Shown here: one piece after another, positions 11,701-23,586 of the stretch
Numbering within the stretch: position 1 is the stretch's first letter
Layout of the letters: the number at the start of each line of letters is the position of its first letter
Assembly: GCA_013115135.1 (NCBI GenBank)
Contig: JABANP010000117.1
Coordinates: 62,001-126,000 of the forward strand
From: Perkinsus olseni
Taxonomy: Eukaryota; Perkinsozoa; Perkinsida; Perkinsidae
DNA length: 64,000 nucleotides
Direction: 5' to 3'
Position numbers and translations under genes: made by a program
The notes under the pieces: model-generated
Databases searched by the model: none
Told to the model about the DNA's origin: nothing
Seen by the model: the letters and a program-made list of their open reading frames with translations, nothing else

Positions 11701-12770
11701 GCGCGACATTCTCGTATTCAAAACTTGTAGCAGGCTGATGCCTTACGTCAACGTGCATGAATACAACTTCTGTATTGCCAATACTTGTCTTTACCCATTC
11801 TTGTATGTAAAACTTGTATCATCCACGAATACGCGCTTCGATTCACCGAATGGAATAGAGAATAACGCGGAGGCTGTACTGATGTACAGGATTCGGTTAT
11901 GTTCCTTTATGTGCATGTAGCCGTTCTGATACTATGGGCGATTTTCCAGGTTCGCCCTGCTATGGAGAAGGATTTCCACTTCGAGTTTAAGGACAGGCTC
12001 TTCCCCGAGGTAGGCGGAGTTCCCTAATCGATCGCGTGATCGATTTTGCATATCATCAGGACCTTGCGAAAAGGCCGGGGTACTGGCTGAAGGTCTTGAA
12101 CAACATTGAGTACTTCGCCAAGGACTACAGCAAAATCTTCGAGCTGCGAGTGTTCGGGAAGACGGTTCTCGAATACAGAACTCGAGCTCGGACGGCTGTC
12201 CTGTTTGAACCCCTTGTTAACAAACACGTGGCGATCTTCACGATGAATCTGTTCCTGGAAAATGCCGTCGACTGTCGGCTGGATAACTACCACTCTGTTG
12301 GAGAGTCGGATGATAATTATCAAGTAGGCTGCCATGATTCTGGATGAGTGAATGGCGAATCGCTGATACTCATTCCGAAAATTCATCACTCATGTCGAGA
12401 AGCGAAGCATACGTCTTCCGTGTGGGAGAAATAGAATTTCGATTTCTCGTTATGTGTATCTATTATAGAGACATCGCGCAATCGTGAAGGGTTTCCGGTC
12501 TACGTTGTCACGCGGTGATACTCGTGATGAGGAGAGGAGTGCCGCGTGCCAGTTGGTGGTCGGGTTGATCATTCTCCGCAGGTTTACAAGAATTTCTCTC
12601 GTCGAGGGGCAACCAACAGTGTCCCGTACAAGCCAGGCATGGAGCTGGACCTGAGTCCGTGTATGAATGAGGATTTGAAGTCGGCCACGACGCTCACGAA
12701 AGTGATGGAGAAATATATATCGGAGAAACGGTATAAGATTGAATGTCGAGCAGACGGTTGGCAGGCGTGA
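8772..12770 (+). CDS. RRM-domain RNA-binding protein, multi-exon
   Basis: Probable exons include 8772-9068 (Pro/Ser-rich, then KKEWVAGVFKWIEK), an exon ending near 10434 with a Trp-rich charged stretch (DDWDSWEKSKNYGEEWYW), an exon starting near ATG 11090, one starting near 11279, and three C-terminal exons ending at TGA 12768-12770. The RRM is split by an intron: ATILFVYGFPRSYSEDDLKE carries RNP2 (LFVYGFP), and after the splice GYGWIRYATREECERCI carries RNP1. The C-terminal part (YWLKVLNNIEYFAKDYSKI and after) is unknown to me. The introns are short. Whether the exons before 10 kb belong here, to the SR-like gene, or join both into one transcript is not resolved. Role in RNA binding follows from the RRM; target unknown. 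Confidence 0.6.
9069..9093 (+). repeat. Shared intron-start sequence, copy 2
   Basis: GTGAGTTGGGAAAGG then AGTGGTATGG directly after the exon ending at 9068. It is the same motif as at 8576 and 59213 but shortened by about six bases. Confidence 0.45.
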
Positions 12771-13585
12771 GGCCATGGTGACGAGTATCTTCCTGTCACT
12801 ACGCAGTCACTACGCAGTCACCTCGCCATGTGTGAGGCAATTATCGATTCATTTGAGACTATTACTGAGTCGTTGACGTTTCTAGGCGTTGCTGGCTTGT
12901 GTTGAGTCTTGAGCGACCCCAGTCGTGAATTCCGAAAAGGCAAAGTCTGTCAATCTTTAGCGGAGCGTTGTCAGTCTCAAAGTGAGCGGAACGGACGGTC
13001 CGTTGTACCGTCGGAAAGTATTTTGTTTCTGGACGACCAGACTTAAATGGTTACGCAGTGAAACTCATTGAAGGATCCACGTCTGCCGGTTGCCAGCTAC
13101 TGCCTCTTCGGCTATCCGGATATGCCGATGATGTCTTTCATTCTCTCTTGCATCATAATAACGATGGCGGCCGGTAGGCGGTTGTAACTATTGCTTCCGA
13201 GGGGCTCATTGGACGTAGGCCACGGCACTCACAACTTATCGAATACGCAAGATCTCACAACCAAAGTATACCGAACTTCGAAGAGATTTTAATCGATGTT
13301 ATAGAGTCGATAAGGTCTCTCTTATTGCGGTGCATTGGTTATTGTGGCGCGCCCATAATTCTTTGCGTTAGGCTATACACAGACAGTAAGACTCTTTCCC
13401 TTTAACACAGCTCTAGTGGTAGTGTTATTCCCAGTGCGACACACACTGTGCAAACTGGTGAAAAGCCTACGACTGCTCAGTGTTTTGGCTGCGGTCTGTT
13501 TCACACCACTCAACAGTAAAGCAGTTTCGACATCAAACATCATTCGGAACATCTCATCGTTGGTGCCATGGAGTGCTCTTCCGAT
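12771..13585. other. Intergenic region between convergent genes
   Basis: No gene seen. A small direct repeat of CACTACGCAGT lies at about 12798-12820. The genes on both sides point inwards, so this holds both 3' ends. Confidence 0.5.
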
Positions 13586-14403
13586 CTACTCGTCGGAAGG
13601 GGTAGGGATAACGGGAAAGGGTTCACTACCAACAGCAGAGGGTTCCTTCTGGCGGAATTCGTAGCAGAAAGTACGGTACTCGAAATCGTCGGAATCTGCA
13701 AGCATCATCGTTATACAACTTCGTTATTGTGGCTACACTTACCGCAGCGCTCGAAGCCTGCTTTCTTGAGCTCCTTGGTGTAGAACTTGTCGTCGCGTTC
13801 CACGTCTGTCCATGCCATGGCGACTTGCGGCCTTTTCTCCTCGATCTGAGCAGCATCGCTATAGGTGCAGTTCGACTACATCGCTGCTGTTCGACGGAGG
13901 CATATCTTAGGTCGACCTTGGTTCGTGGCAGGTTGAGAACGGATGCGATCACGACTTGTGAGGATGAGTGGACTTACGTATTCTAGAAGCTTCTTGAGCA
14001 TCTTTGCGGGAAGGCCTGGGAGCTCCCACTCTTTCTTCAAATCCCCTGCGGTTATATACACTTCCTCGGGGCTCTCATTCTCAACGAGACCGAACTCGGC
14101 AGACCCCACCACAACCTGAAGGATTCCTCCGTAAACGAACAGAATGAGTGTAGCCAGCAATCAAGTGTCGGGCTGTCGATGGCTCCTCACATGATCCTTC
14201 GGGTCAACTGCAACGAATAGTCCAGCGGTCGGGTTTTCCTTATCCGCGATCAGAATATCGGATGGTTCAGCCAAGCGATATTCAAGCTTGGAGGGGTCGG
14301 GAGTGAGGGAACTCTTCTGCTTCTGACTTGTCAAACAGAAGACGGTCGTCGGTAGCAACACCAGGGTCAGGTAGATAAGGTCGGCAGCGCGGTTAGCGAT
14401 CAT
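13586..14403 (-). CDS. Small secreted protein, tandem paralogue 1 of 3
   Basis: Four exons. The ATG at 14401-14403 starts a signal peptide (MIANRAADLIYLTLVLLPTT) followed by a conserved block, SKLEYRLAEPSDILIADKEN then PTAGLFVAVDP. After the first intron comes VVVGSAEFGLVENESPEE and a leucine-rich segment, LPGLPAKMLKKLLEYV. Exon 3 has RPQVAMAWTDVERDDKFYTK and AGFERC. Exon 4 has DFEYRTFCYEF and ends PVIPTPSDE with TAG at 13586-13588. All four blocks recur in the two neighbouring genes with the same intron positions. I do not recognise the family; secretion is inferred from the signal peptide. The lone Cys pair (FERC, FCYEF) is conserved and may form a disulfide. Confidence 0.75.
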
Positions 14404-15423
14404 GAGGGGCGACGATAACTTCTGTGGGGGCAGCGGGTGGGCCGGGAAGAATAGACTTGCCCGAAGAAGCATCTATTGGAATGGTGAAATTCGTGCAGTT
14501 CTGATTTATGCAGGAATTGGAGGGCGAAAGCGTCAAAGCGTCAGACTCACCTCTCAGATTGCACGGTGAAGTCATTTTCTGTCTTCTTCATTTCCGCGAT
14601 GAAGCTAATCACTCCCTTGCCTGCTTGGGTCGCCTGAGTATAGGGCGGTAAACTGTGCTACGAGACAAGAGTTATTCACCAGCTAATCATTATTAGAAGT
14701 TCACTGACGATTCTAGTACACAAGAGCCTTCAACTGGGATGTTCTTAGTCTAAGATCTGAGGTCCTCAGATTGTCGATTTGAGAATGGTTCGAGCTTCCA
14801 AGCTCGGCGATACGTTAGTGATCTATCCCGAGCGCAGATGTGGGTCGCCACAGTGGCAATCGAGCAAGGGCTACGCGAGTTCACTTTTTCTTTCGAAAGG
14901 GGGAAAACCTCGATCGCAAATCGCGAGTCGGAGTTAGCAGAGTCTGTATACGCAAAGATCGAGATACAGCCATTCCCGGATGATGAAATCATTTATTGCC
15001 ATTATCTCCATCTAAAGGTCCCCGGTTCGATCCGGACTGTTTGAAGTTAGGAAGGTTACCCTAGTGGCAGCCCGTGAGGTGCAGGATGTCTTCGCGGGGC
15101 ACCGGAATTTCTGATCCAGAGATCTTCACATACCGATGATTTTCGAAAGCGCCTGTCATTCCTTTGCGCATTCTTCCAAGGTAATTTTTCACGTCAGAAA
15201 AACGGCTAGGCCGAGTCCGTACGCGAGCGTCACTTGCCTGCGCGTTTGAGGCTTCGACTCAAAGCTACTGAGCTCCCTCCTCGGAGACCGCCTTGCGCAT
15301 TTTGATAGGAAATGCAGGCCGCGAGATTGAAGGACTCTTTACGCAAGCGCGCAATCGAACGAACAACCGACAACGTGCAGAACATCTCCTCTCATACGTG
15401 CAATCTCCCTCGTTCAGTGGAAG
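14404..15423. other. Spacer between tandem paralogues 1 and 2
   Basis: The 5' flank of paralogue 1 shows a stretch resembling the flank of paralogue 3 (PGPPAAPTEVI when translated), so the duplication unit includes upstream sequence. Near 15021 there is a tRNA B-box-like GGTTCGATCC without a foldable tRNA around it. No gene seen. Confidence 0.4.
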
Positions 15424-16332
15424 TCAGAGGGCGCGGCGATTAGTAGGGAAAGACTTACTGCCAACAGCATGGATCTTCGACATGATCCAGCTCACGGGAT
15501 TCTTCTTCGTGCTGTGAGGGAATCGGTAACAGAAGTTAAGCCATTCTCTGTCGCTGGAACCTACAGCCACCAGCATTGATGATGGCAGACAGGATTTCCT
15601 TGGTCGCTTCGCTTACTGCAACGTTGAAAGCCAGCCTCCTGAACCTCGCTGGTGAAGAAGTCGTCGGAGCGACGCACACGCACCCAGGCTTTGGTCACTT
15701 GAGGTCTCTCACTGCGAATCTGACGGTCGGGGCGTATTCGGTACGTTGGTTTATCCAATGGAACTCAAGAAGCTCGCGAACACAGTTCGCCGAGATCAAC
15801 TACAACGTGAACAGTGCGCATCTGATACCGCGCTCGGCTTGATGGGTAGAACTCAGGATTCCACAGTTAATAGTCCCGAAATCTGAAGAGTTGAGAGGAG
15901 ACAGACTTACGTATTCCAACAGCTCCTTGAGCATCTTGGAAGGGAGTCCAGGGTGCATGAAGTGCTTCCTCAAATTACCCTCGGTGATAAAGACTCTCCC
16001 TCCGTTGCCTTCTGTGTTAGCGACGAGACCGAACTCAGCAGACCCCACAACCACCTGAAAGGATCCTTCTGAAATAAGGGTCATCATATTAAACTCCCTG
16101 CTGAGCAGGGCCTGCTCTTTACGTTCCGCTTGGGTACAACTGCCACGAACAATCCAGCTGTCGGGTTAACCTTGTTCGTAATGAGAACATCAGATGGTTC
16201 GGCCAAGCGATATTCAAGCTTAGAGACATCGGGAATGAAGGCACTGCTTTGCTGCTGGCTCGTCAAACTGATGGTTGCGGGCATCAGCGCCGAGACCAGG
16301 TAGATGAGGCGACTGGGGCGATTAGCAACCAT
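15424..16332 (-). CDS. Small secreted protein, tandem paralogue 2 of 3
   Basis: Same four-exon plan as its neighbours. The ATG at 16330-16332 opens a signal peptide (MVANRPSRLIYLVSALMPAT), then SKLEYRLAEPSDVLITNKVN and PTAGLFVAVVP. The second exon has VVVGSAEFGLVANTEGNGG and LPSKMLKELLEYV, the third RPQVTKAWVRVRRSDDFFTS and AGFQRC. The fourth exon begins after TGTAG and reads DREWLNFCYRFP. Its C-terminal tail differs from the other copies: it is longer and basic, ending at TGA 15424-15426, and lacks the PVIP motif. The tail could reflect divergence or a frame change. Family unknown. Confidence 0.7.
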
Positions 16333-16928
16333 AGGGTGATGCTAGCTTATGTGAGAGTGGTGGAAAATATTGGTGTGCACGAGGGTGGATTGATCGGAAA
16401 AAGCGAGCTTCGCGCGACGCTGGCAGGCGTAGCGGACTCGAAGGCGGTATATAAAGGTACCGTATCTTCTCTTCCGGCTAGGGCTGATTCGAGTCCGAAT
16501 GAAGAGCGAGGCCAATGACCTGGTGGGTATAAGCGACATATCAGTAGTATGTCATTTCCGAGAGGTCGTCTTTGAGAAGAAGTCGTTCGAACACACACAG
16601 CGGGATGGCAGGCGCTGGCTCATAAGGTTCTTGCAAGAGATCGGTCTTGGATTGACCGACTGGACAGATCCGATCAGATCGACCGACGTCTGTTACACCG
16701 TGAAGAGGTTTCCTGACACCGTTCCCGCTCGGCTTGCTCTAGTGTTCTCTGATCGCCGGGGCTACAGCATTGAGAGCCTACGCGTGTCGGATGCCCCAAT
16801 CCCGTGCTACCAAACTCTGGTAACCAAAGTGTAGACCATGGGGTTTGGGGACTATCAACGATGAGCCCAGCGAACAACATCATGCAAACATCTCATCCTT
16901 CACATAGAATCTTTTTCTCCAGCCCACA
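16333..16928. other. Spacer between tandem paralogues 2 and 3
   Basis: About 600 bases with only overlapping short ORFs. No gene, RNA or repeat that I can support. Confidence 0.4.
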
Positions 16929-17794
16929 TCAGTCGTCTGATGGCGCGGGGATGACAGGGAAAGGCCCATCGTCAACAGGTGGATTATTCTCCGTGGCATC
17001 GGGGAACTCATAACAGAAATCGCGATATTCCCAATCATTGGAATCTGAGATGAATAACTTTTACGATCAGTTCATCGTTGCCCCGCTTACCGCATCGTTC
17101 AAAGCCTGCCTTCTTTACCTCCCCAGTGATGAACTCGTCAGAGCGGCCCAGTCGCACCCATGCGAAGGTGACTTGAGGCCTCCGATTATGAATCTGAACT
17201 TCGGCGTACTGGCTGCACTATGATGCAAAACGATGAGAACGATCCGTCATTCTGTGTGAAATGCAGAGATATGTGATTTTCCGAATGTCAGCTCGAGAGA
17301 AGTCACAAGAAGGCGCGGTCGGAGCAGCGGAGGTGAAGTGGGCTTACGTATTTCAGCAGCTTTTCGAGCATCTTCGAAGGCAGCCCTGGGCGTCTCCAAG
17401 CTTTCCTCAGATACCCTTCGGTTACATACACTTCCTCACGGGTGCCATCCGTGTCAGTTACAAGGCCGAACTCGGCAGATCCCACCACGACCTGAATGAT
17501 GTTCCCAGGTGTACGTCGAATCAACGACAGGAATGATTGAACGACTGGGAATCGTGCATGGAGTCTCAGACGGCTTCTTACATTCTTATTCGGGTCTATT
17601 GCCAGAAACACTCCGGCAGTTGGGTTTATCTTATCCGTGATCAGAGTGTCCGATGAGTTGGCCAAGCGATATTCGAGCGCGGACGCGTCGGGGGTAAAAG
17701 GACCTTTCCGATTCTGACTCGTCAAACAAAGAATAGTCGTCGGCAACAACGCCAGGGTCAGGCAGATGAGGCCAGCAGTGCGGTTGGCGATCAT
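16929..17794 (-). CDS. Small secreted protein, tandem paralogue 3 of 3
   Basis: ATG at 17792-17794 gives a strong signal peptide (MIANRTAGLICLTLALLPTT). The frame is also open upstream to 17965, but the two sister genes start at the matching ATG, so the shorter start is preferred. Conserved blocks: LEYRLANSSDTLITDKINPT, VVVGSAEFGLVTDTDGTREE, LPSKMLEKLLKY, RPQVTFAWVRLGRSDEFITG with AGFERC, then DWEYRDFCYEFPD, ending PVIPAPSDD with TGA at 16929-16931. It is closest to paralogue 1 in the final exon. Family and function unknown; likely exported from the cell. Confidence 0.75.
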
Positions 17795-19324
17795 GAGGGC
17801 GTGGATAACCTCTGTAGGCGCAGCGGTTGGGCCGGGAAAATGGACTTGCCCGAAGGAAAATCGATCGGAAAGACGAACTCCGTGCAATGCTGCGCTGTTG
17901 CCGAGCTCAATCGTCGAGGCTTCCGCCCTTCGAGGAAGTTGATTCCGTGCCCGGGTCGGGTACACGCTTCGTCATAGTCTAACGACCTCTCTATGAGTCA
18001 TATCTATGACTCATAGATTGGTGGGGAAAAACTGTCACTGTTGGCACGCAAACGCTCGTCACGACCGTTGGACCCTGTTAGTAGGAATCAGTCGAAGGGG
18101 CTCACAATATGAGAATAAATTGCGTATCGTATTGAGACACCCTGTAGAATGGATATTATGTGACCAGTCGCCGACAGGCAGTCGGTCGCGCGCACGGTGT
18201 GGACGTCAGTTAGAGGTGCGTTATCGTTGTATCGCTCACGCGGACTGCTGCGCTTTGACCGAGCAGCTCACTGTGTGTTTCCCGAGGGCTCGGTGAGCTG
18301 GTCACTGTTCACTTGGTGCTCGATAATTGCTAACGTGCTAAGCAGAATACGCATGTTTTGTCCTATGCGCTACGAAGACTACTCCTCCGAATGAACGACC
18401 CAGATAAGAGTGTCACAACAAGCCACGAAGGCTTCGAGCAGATCATACTAACGGTTAGTAACTAATCTAAGGTGTCTCTGCTAATCTGAGGTCAGCGAGA
18501 AGCCGTGAGGTGATTGAGCAACGATGAGGTGAATTCAACTTTTACATGCTATGAAGCTTTCAGCAGGTGCAGCTCTGCATGTGAGGTGCATGCCGCATAT
18601 TGCGTTTGCCATGCTATTCTGTGGTAACGACGTTGGGGCAATACAGGTCTCTGAGTGTTACGTGATCAGCGACACGGTATCCGTCACAGCGACTGAGCCA
18701 CTCTTCAGCTTACATAGTCAATAAGCCTCCCGTACGAATATTCCGATGTCGACGCTCTCCCCATCAAGGGCTTTGGGACATGATTGAGTTGAGAGCCCCG
18801 ACGATATTATTGACGACCTACAAACACTGGCACTCACGCATATTTACTGGGCGTTTGAATTTCGAACTTTGAAAGAAAAGCGACGCAAGGGTATAAAACG
18901 AACCTATGTTCCTCCAGTTCCTCAACGGTGACGGCTATGTTCGGGTAGCCATATCGTTCTGTGTTCAGGGTACCCTTTAAGGACTGTGCAGCATCGCCAG
19001 GCATATCACGTGCTTAGTCAATCAGAGCCTCCGCAAGGAGATGGAACATACCATCATTCGTAGCGATATGAAGTATAGAGCGAACAAATATACACTATTA
19101 TTCTTGCCACTAGCGAGTATACACTTCTCTACCTGCGAGGGACAGAGTTCTTGATCGAATGCAAACGGCTGACTCACCAAATCGTACGCCGACCCAAGCT
19201 GGTCTCTGGCTTCGCACGACTACGCCACAGCATGCCTCACGTACACAACGGTGCACCGCCGTAAGCCCTACCGCTAACTAAGGGCCGCTAAAGTACTTCA
19301 TGTAGCGGTCTTATAATATCATTA
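17795..19324. other. Gene-poor region
   Basis: 1.5 kb upstream of paralogue 3 with no coherent gene on either strand. A palindrome with 12-base arms (CTATGAGTCATA, loop TC) lies at about 17991-18016. Otherwise nothing I can name. Confidence 0.4.
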
Positions 19325-19660
19325 TCATACTGCTAGGAAAAACTTAGCTCGTCCTTTAGCAGTATTAGTTCCATCGGGCTGAACACTCGGAGTAGAAGAG
19401 TCTTCACCGAAGCTATCGTCGTCGTCAGTGTCTCCACTTACAATTTCACTCGGAATCGATGAATCTTCATCAGGGCTTCCGTCATCGCCAGGGTCTTTGC
19501 TTTCGGTGCTTTCGCGGTCGTCAGTGTCTCCACTTACAATTTTGCTTAGAGTGGAAGAGTCGTCGTCGTCAGTGTTTGCGCTTACAATTTCACTCGGAGT
19601 GTCACTCGGAGTAGGAGAGTCTTCACCACAGTTTTCGTCGAGTGAACGGAGTAGGGCCAT
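19325..19660 (-). CDS. Possible small acidic repeat protein
   Basis: 111-codon ORF with ATG at 19658-19660. It contains degenerate copies of a unit like SEIVSGDTDDDDS separated by Ser/Glu-rich spacers, and a basic C-terminus. The protein would be strongly acidic and disordered. Internal repetition alone can keep a frame open, and no conserved domain or splice partner is visible, so this may not be a gene. Confidence 0.3.
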   Translation of the reverse strand: MALLRSLDENCGEDSPTPSDTPSEIVSANTDDDDSSTLSKIVSGDTDDRESTESKDPGDDGSPDEDSSIPSEIVSGDTDDDDSFGEDSSTPSVQPDGTNTAKGRAKFFLAV

Positions 19661-20070
19661 GAAGCGGGAAATAATAGCTAAGGGAAATAATAAGGCACAC
19701 TGTGGCTCGCAGAGTAACGCGAGAGAGACGTTAGAAGTGACAACATCATATCGGACATCGTATGCTACATTATGACGGTTTCATAACGTGCTTCGACGGC
19801 GCTTCGGGAACGACATAGCAGAACGGCTAAGGCGGAGCATGCGTCTAGGCTGACAGTGATGAAGGAATGAAGTCTTCATGCGAAGAAATCGCGATTGAAA
19901 CAACGTACCTCAGAAGCCATTCCCATGGCAGGAGCAAGATCGATAAGGGCGTCCTTCATGGAAGGGGGAGGGAACTTCGACGGCTGCGACTTGCGGACAT
20001 CATAATTAATGTGCCGGTACGGTGCGAAGTAGAAATCGAACCGAGCGTTGCGAGTGAATCGGTAATAGTT
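19661..20070. other. Intergenic, no gene seen
   Basis: Short overlapping ORFs only. It lies between the acidic ORF and the hairpin-rich block. Confidence 0.35.
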
Positions 20071-20640
20071 CAACTATTATAGTTGTGCAGCACAACTTGT
20101 GCTCTCCAACTGCCCATACTTTCACGGTGAAAGTATGGTGGAAGTTTCACCATCTAAGTTCAATGTTCTGAGTTGCGCGACCATCTGCGTTTTTGCACAC
20201 TTGTCGCCAACAACTTGTTGGTCCTGGCCCAGGACTCCTGGGAACTATTGTTCAACTCAAGTTGATTAATACACTTTATAAGCGACCGCTTGTAAACCCG
20301 AGGAATATCTAGAGTCTCTGACAAAGACTCCCTGACAGAGAGTCACAGTTGAATGGTAGATCACTCAAGCCTAGCACTGCTAGGCTAGCAGTAGATAGTA
20401 TCACAATACATTGCGTGGCGAGCGACCGCCGACACGACAACTGAGCCGCAACATCCATACTATTACCGGCCTTTCATGCCTGAGCATGGCCGCCCCACTT
20501 GTACGTGCGGATATTTGCGACTCTCCTCCTGTTAGCCAAGTCAATTGCCAAGTTGTAGCGCCCTATTCTTCCATGCAGCCTGCATGATGCAGGTGACAGT
20601 CTTTGGCACTCTTATCATACAAGCTGTATGATACTCTGAC
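20071..20640. repeat. Hairpin-rich block: chains of odd-centred perfect palindromes
   Basis: Successive short inverted repeats with a single-base centre, many sharing an arm with the next: 20071-20085, 20082-20096 and 20090-20102; 20114-20138; 20207-20221; 20222-20234 and 20229-20241; 20369-20385 and 20378-20390; 20572-20586 and 20579-20593. A 3-nt-loop hairpin follows near 20617. No ORF of note overlaps. Confidence 0.8.
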
Positions 20641-21728
20641 CAGTGTTCGGTAAAGGCATCACAATAAAATCTCTCGGAGAACATTTGTGACAATGTCTTA
20701 TTGGGACCCGAATAAGCTATTGGCAGTAGCCTATTGTCTATAGCTATAGCGATTGTCTTATATGCTATTGTCTATAGCTAGCACCAGAAGCAACGAACCT
20801 CAGCCCTATAGCCACCTGTGGTGCTCTGCGCACCGCCTTCTCTCATTTGTATCCTGGATTTTTTAGAGCGTCAGTACTAGTCAATCGTACCGGTCTGGTC
20901 CGGTACTACCGGAGGCCGTTCTTGCAAGGGTGACAGTGGGCCATTGAGTTACTAAAGTTCACTTCCCCAAAGCAGCAAAATGGGCTGAATAGCCTAGTAA
21001 GCCTGCCCTGACTAGCTAATAGCTTGAAAGGCTAGCTTAACAGCATAGTCTGGGCGTTACGTCACCTATTAGTGATAGGTGCCATCACGCCTCCCCATCC
21101 CTTGTGGAGGGATACCTGCCCCCCAGCTGATAGCGGAAGGTTGCTCACCTTGCGCGGCTGAGTTGCAGTTAGCCCGAGTCTGCGATTTCGGGTTCAACTA
21201 AGGGTGGAGGGACAGCATCGATCGCTGCAGTTCGTGCCCCATATTGGAAAGGTGAGGGTCCGGTGTGAGGCGTCCCTGTCGAGCTGTCTACTCTTCCCTG
21301 GTGTCACTTGCAAATTTCTATTGCACACAAGCTCAATGCCGAGTTGTAATCTGTAGTAAGCTGGGGATGACTGTAGCCGTATCACTACGGCATCCCCCAT
21401 CAGCATTATGAGCAAACACTGAATTGCTATAGCGGCCGAGTCCAGGGTAAACCTTTGCCCACCGACTCAGACGTATAGATGTAGATACGTACGAATGTGG
21501 ATACGTACGAATGTGGATACGTACGAATGTGCGGCGACAACACAAACTACTTATCCTATCTCTGTGCGAATTTGCGCTATACTCGTAGCAGTCGTCAAGT
21601 CCTCGATAGCATAGTATGCCTTGGCGTGCCATTGTAGTTGAGCTCAAGGTGAGTGAGTGGGCTATTTACTCACATATCATGGTGGCTCTGCTATGATAAG
21701 GTATTGATTAGGTTAGTTGCGTCTACTC
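20641..21728. other. Gene-poor region with further inverted repeats and a 16-bp tandem repeat
   Basis: Contains more hairpins (for example around GTACCGG...CCGGTAC near 20890 and CACCTAT...ATAGGTG near 21064). Three exact copies of GATACGTACGAATGTG lie at 21484-21531. No gene seen before the signal-peptide ATG at 21729. Confidence 0.5.
21484..21531. repeat. Tandem repeat, 3 x 16 bp
   Basis: Three consecutive exact copies of GATACGTACGAATGTG. The unit contains the palindrome TACGTA. Confidence 0.9.
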
Positions 21729-23586
21729 ATGTGTCTCGCTTCGCTTCTCTTCGCAGCCTTCCTGCGCAGTGTTACCGGACGGAGCACCGTCTTGAAACTC
21801 GAGCAGGAGAGGTTACCATTTCTTGCAAACGGAAGCACAGCACAAGTTACTATTAGTTCTCCGATAGGTGAGAAAGTGAGTGACAATCATTCCGTTGGCT
21901 TTCGTCCCCTGTTTTCAGGCGAACTCAAACACCTTCAGACAATCGAATTCAGGGCACCCGATCTTGGCGGACCAATCGGACTGAACTCGATTATTGTGGC
22001 TAGAGATGGTTCGGAACTGCTCGCCGTCACCGACATCAATGGAGGGTGAGTCTAGGCTCTTGCGCTGGCTCGCCTGAGCGGCTCATGCTGAGGATGGACG
22101 TTGTTCGTCGTCAGATCTTTCGTTACCTTTGGGCTCAAAGCGACTGATGGTGATCGATATAATATCTCAGAGGCAGAAGCCTATCCAAATATAATCGATC
22201 CTGATGAAGAGGACGAAATTGTCGGATCTACTCTGAGTAAGGGACTAGGTCGAGTAAATATTATCAGCTCTCGGTACGGGTCTCCTGCTCTCAATATACG
22301 AATAGAATAATATTCTATACTGAAGGTTTGTGATGGACGGATCGAGGAGGTATTCCCTCGGGTCGTAGGATTATACTCAGTACTACTAGAGTAGGGGTGT
22401 TCGCTCGAGAATCACTCCTGTGAGATACTCGTCTTGGACACAAAGTCTTTCGTGATAGATGGCTGGCCTCTCTCAACTTACCTCATATTGTACTGCAGCG
22501 TTAGAGGAGTCAGGGAAGATCCCTCGCTCGTACTGCTCCATGCTATCAGATTCCGTCACGGCGTCAGGTCAGTACGAAGCAGCACTGCGCTGGACTTATC
22601 TGATCTCACTAGCCTCTGCGGCCTTGGGACAAACAGTCCGAGTCGGCTCCCTCTGGGTGCAATAGCTCGCCTGGGTATCCTGGCAATACAGCCTGGAGGT
22701 GTTTGGATCTTTGTTTTCAGATCGACTTCGAGGATTCCGCGGGGACCTCCTCGCGTTGTGCCGTGATCCGTCTTCCGATTCCTCCATCCCGAGGGTTAAT
22801 CTACAAGCTGCTGTTCATTCTGGTGGGGTTTATGATGGACATAATTTTCGTGTCTTTCACGTTGAGGTAATCGTATTGCCATAAACTCTCAATCAATGTT
22901 GATCACTCTCAAGATCTGCAATAGGAGATCTAAGTATGAGAATGAATAGCCTGCACCCTCCGTCGAACTGTGGGGCTATTCTAGGATTGGCACTCTTCAA
23001 TGAACCTTCGCTTTTCGATTCTGCCCTCAGTCTATCGATCATCATGAGCCTACGGCTGTGGCGCAGCTCAGAAATGGTGACATCATGATAGCCTTCGTTC
23101 GGAACGATGGATCCATCTCGCTGCGGATCGGTTATGTGAAGCTGATAAGCTGAGAGAAGCTATCGTTTCTGGAGGAACACTAGATCCTCGTATCATCGCC
23201 GATCTCAAGCGACGTCAAGGGTGAGATCTGCCCTTGCTCGGAACGCGGCTGATGTCCTCGCCGTTGTTTGAGGCGCCTTAGACGGGAGATTCTCTCACAC
23301 CCGCCGTGCAGTTGCAATTGCGCTATTTTCGACACCATGCCTGGAAAACCAAAGCCACTGTCGATGAGATTCTCCCCACTACTTGACTCGGTTTCTTTCG
23401 CAGCTCTCTAATAGACGGGATCTTGGTAGGTTCAATGTTGGTTATCAAACGGGGCTGGCTGTGCGAGAAGATCGGAGGAGTGGACGGATCTTCGTCTACA
23501 GCATGAGCAATGACTTTTTCCTCGCTAATTTTCGGGAGGATGAACAGCCAGCCTTGCTCACGACTTTCGAGTGGATACCTAAGTAA
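21729..23586 (+). CDS. Predicted secreted protein of unknown family, multi-exon
   Basis: ATG at 21729 starts a signal peptide (MCLASLLFAAFLRSVTG). Exon 1 ends after SSPIG near 21866; exon 2 starts near 21920 (ELKHLQTIEFRAPDLGG, later VARDGSELLAVTDINGG); exon 3 near 22117 continues SFVTFGLKATDGDRYNISE. Further candidate exons follow: one near 23040-23150 with GDIMIAFVRNDGSISLRIGY and one at about 23400-23585 with VREDRRSGRIFVYSMSNDFF. The repeated D-G-S and hydrophobic strand pattern resembles beta-propeller proteins, but no named repeat is clear. The exon chain after exon 3 is not solved and two genes could be present. Confidence 0.4.

Noticed and set aside
20071..20640. CRISPR array.
   Set aside because: Arms differ from hairpin to hairpin, with no constant repeat or spacer length, and the genome is eukaryotic.
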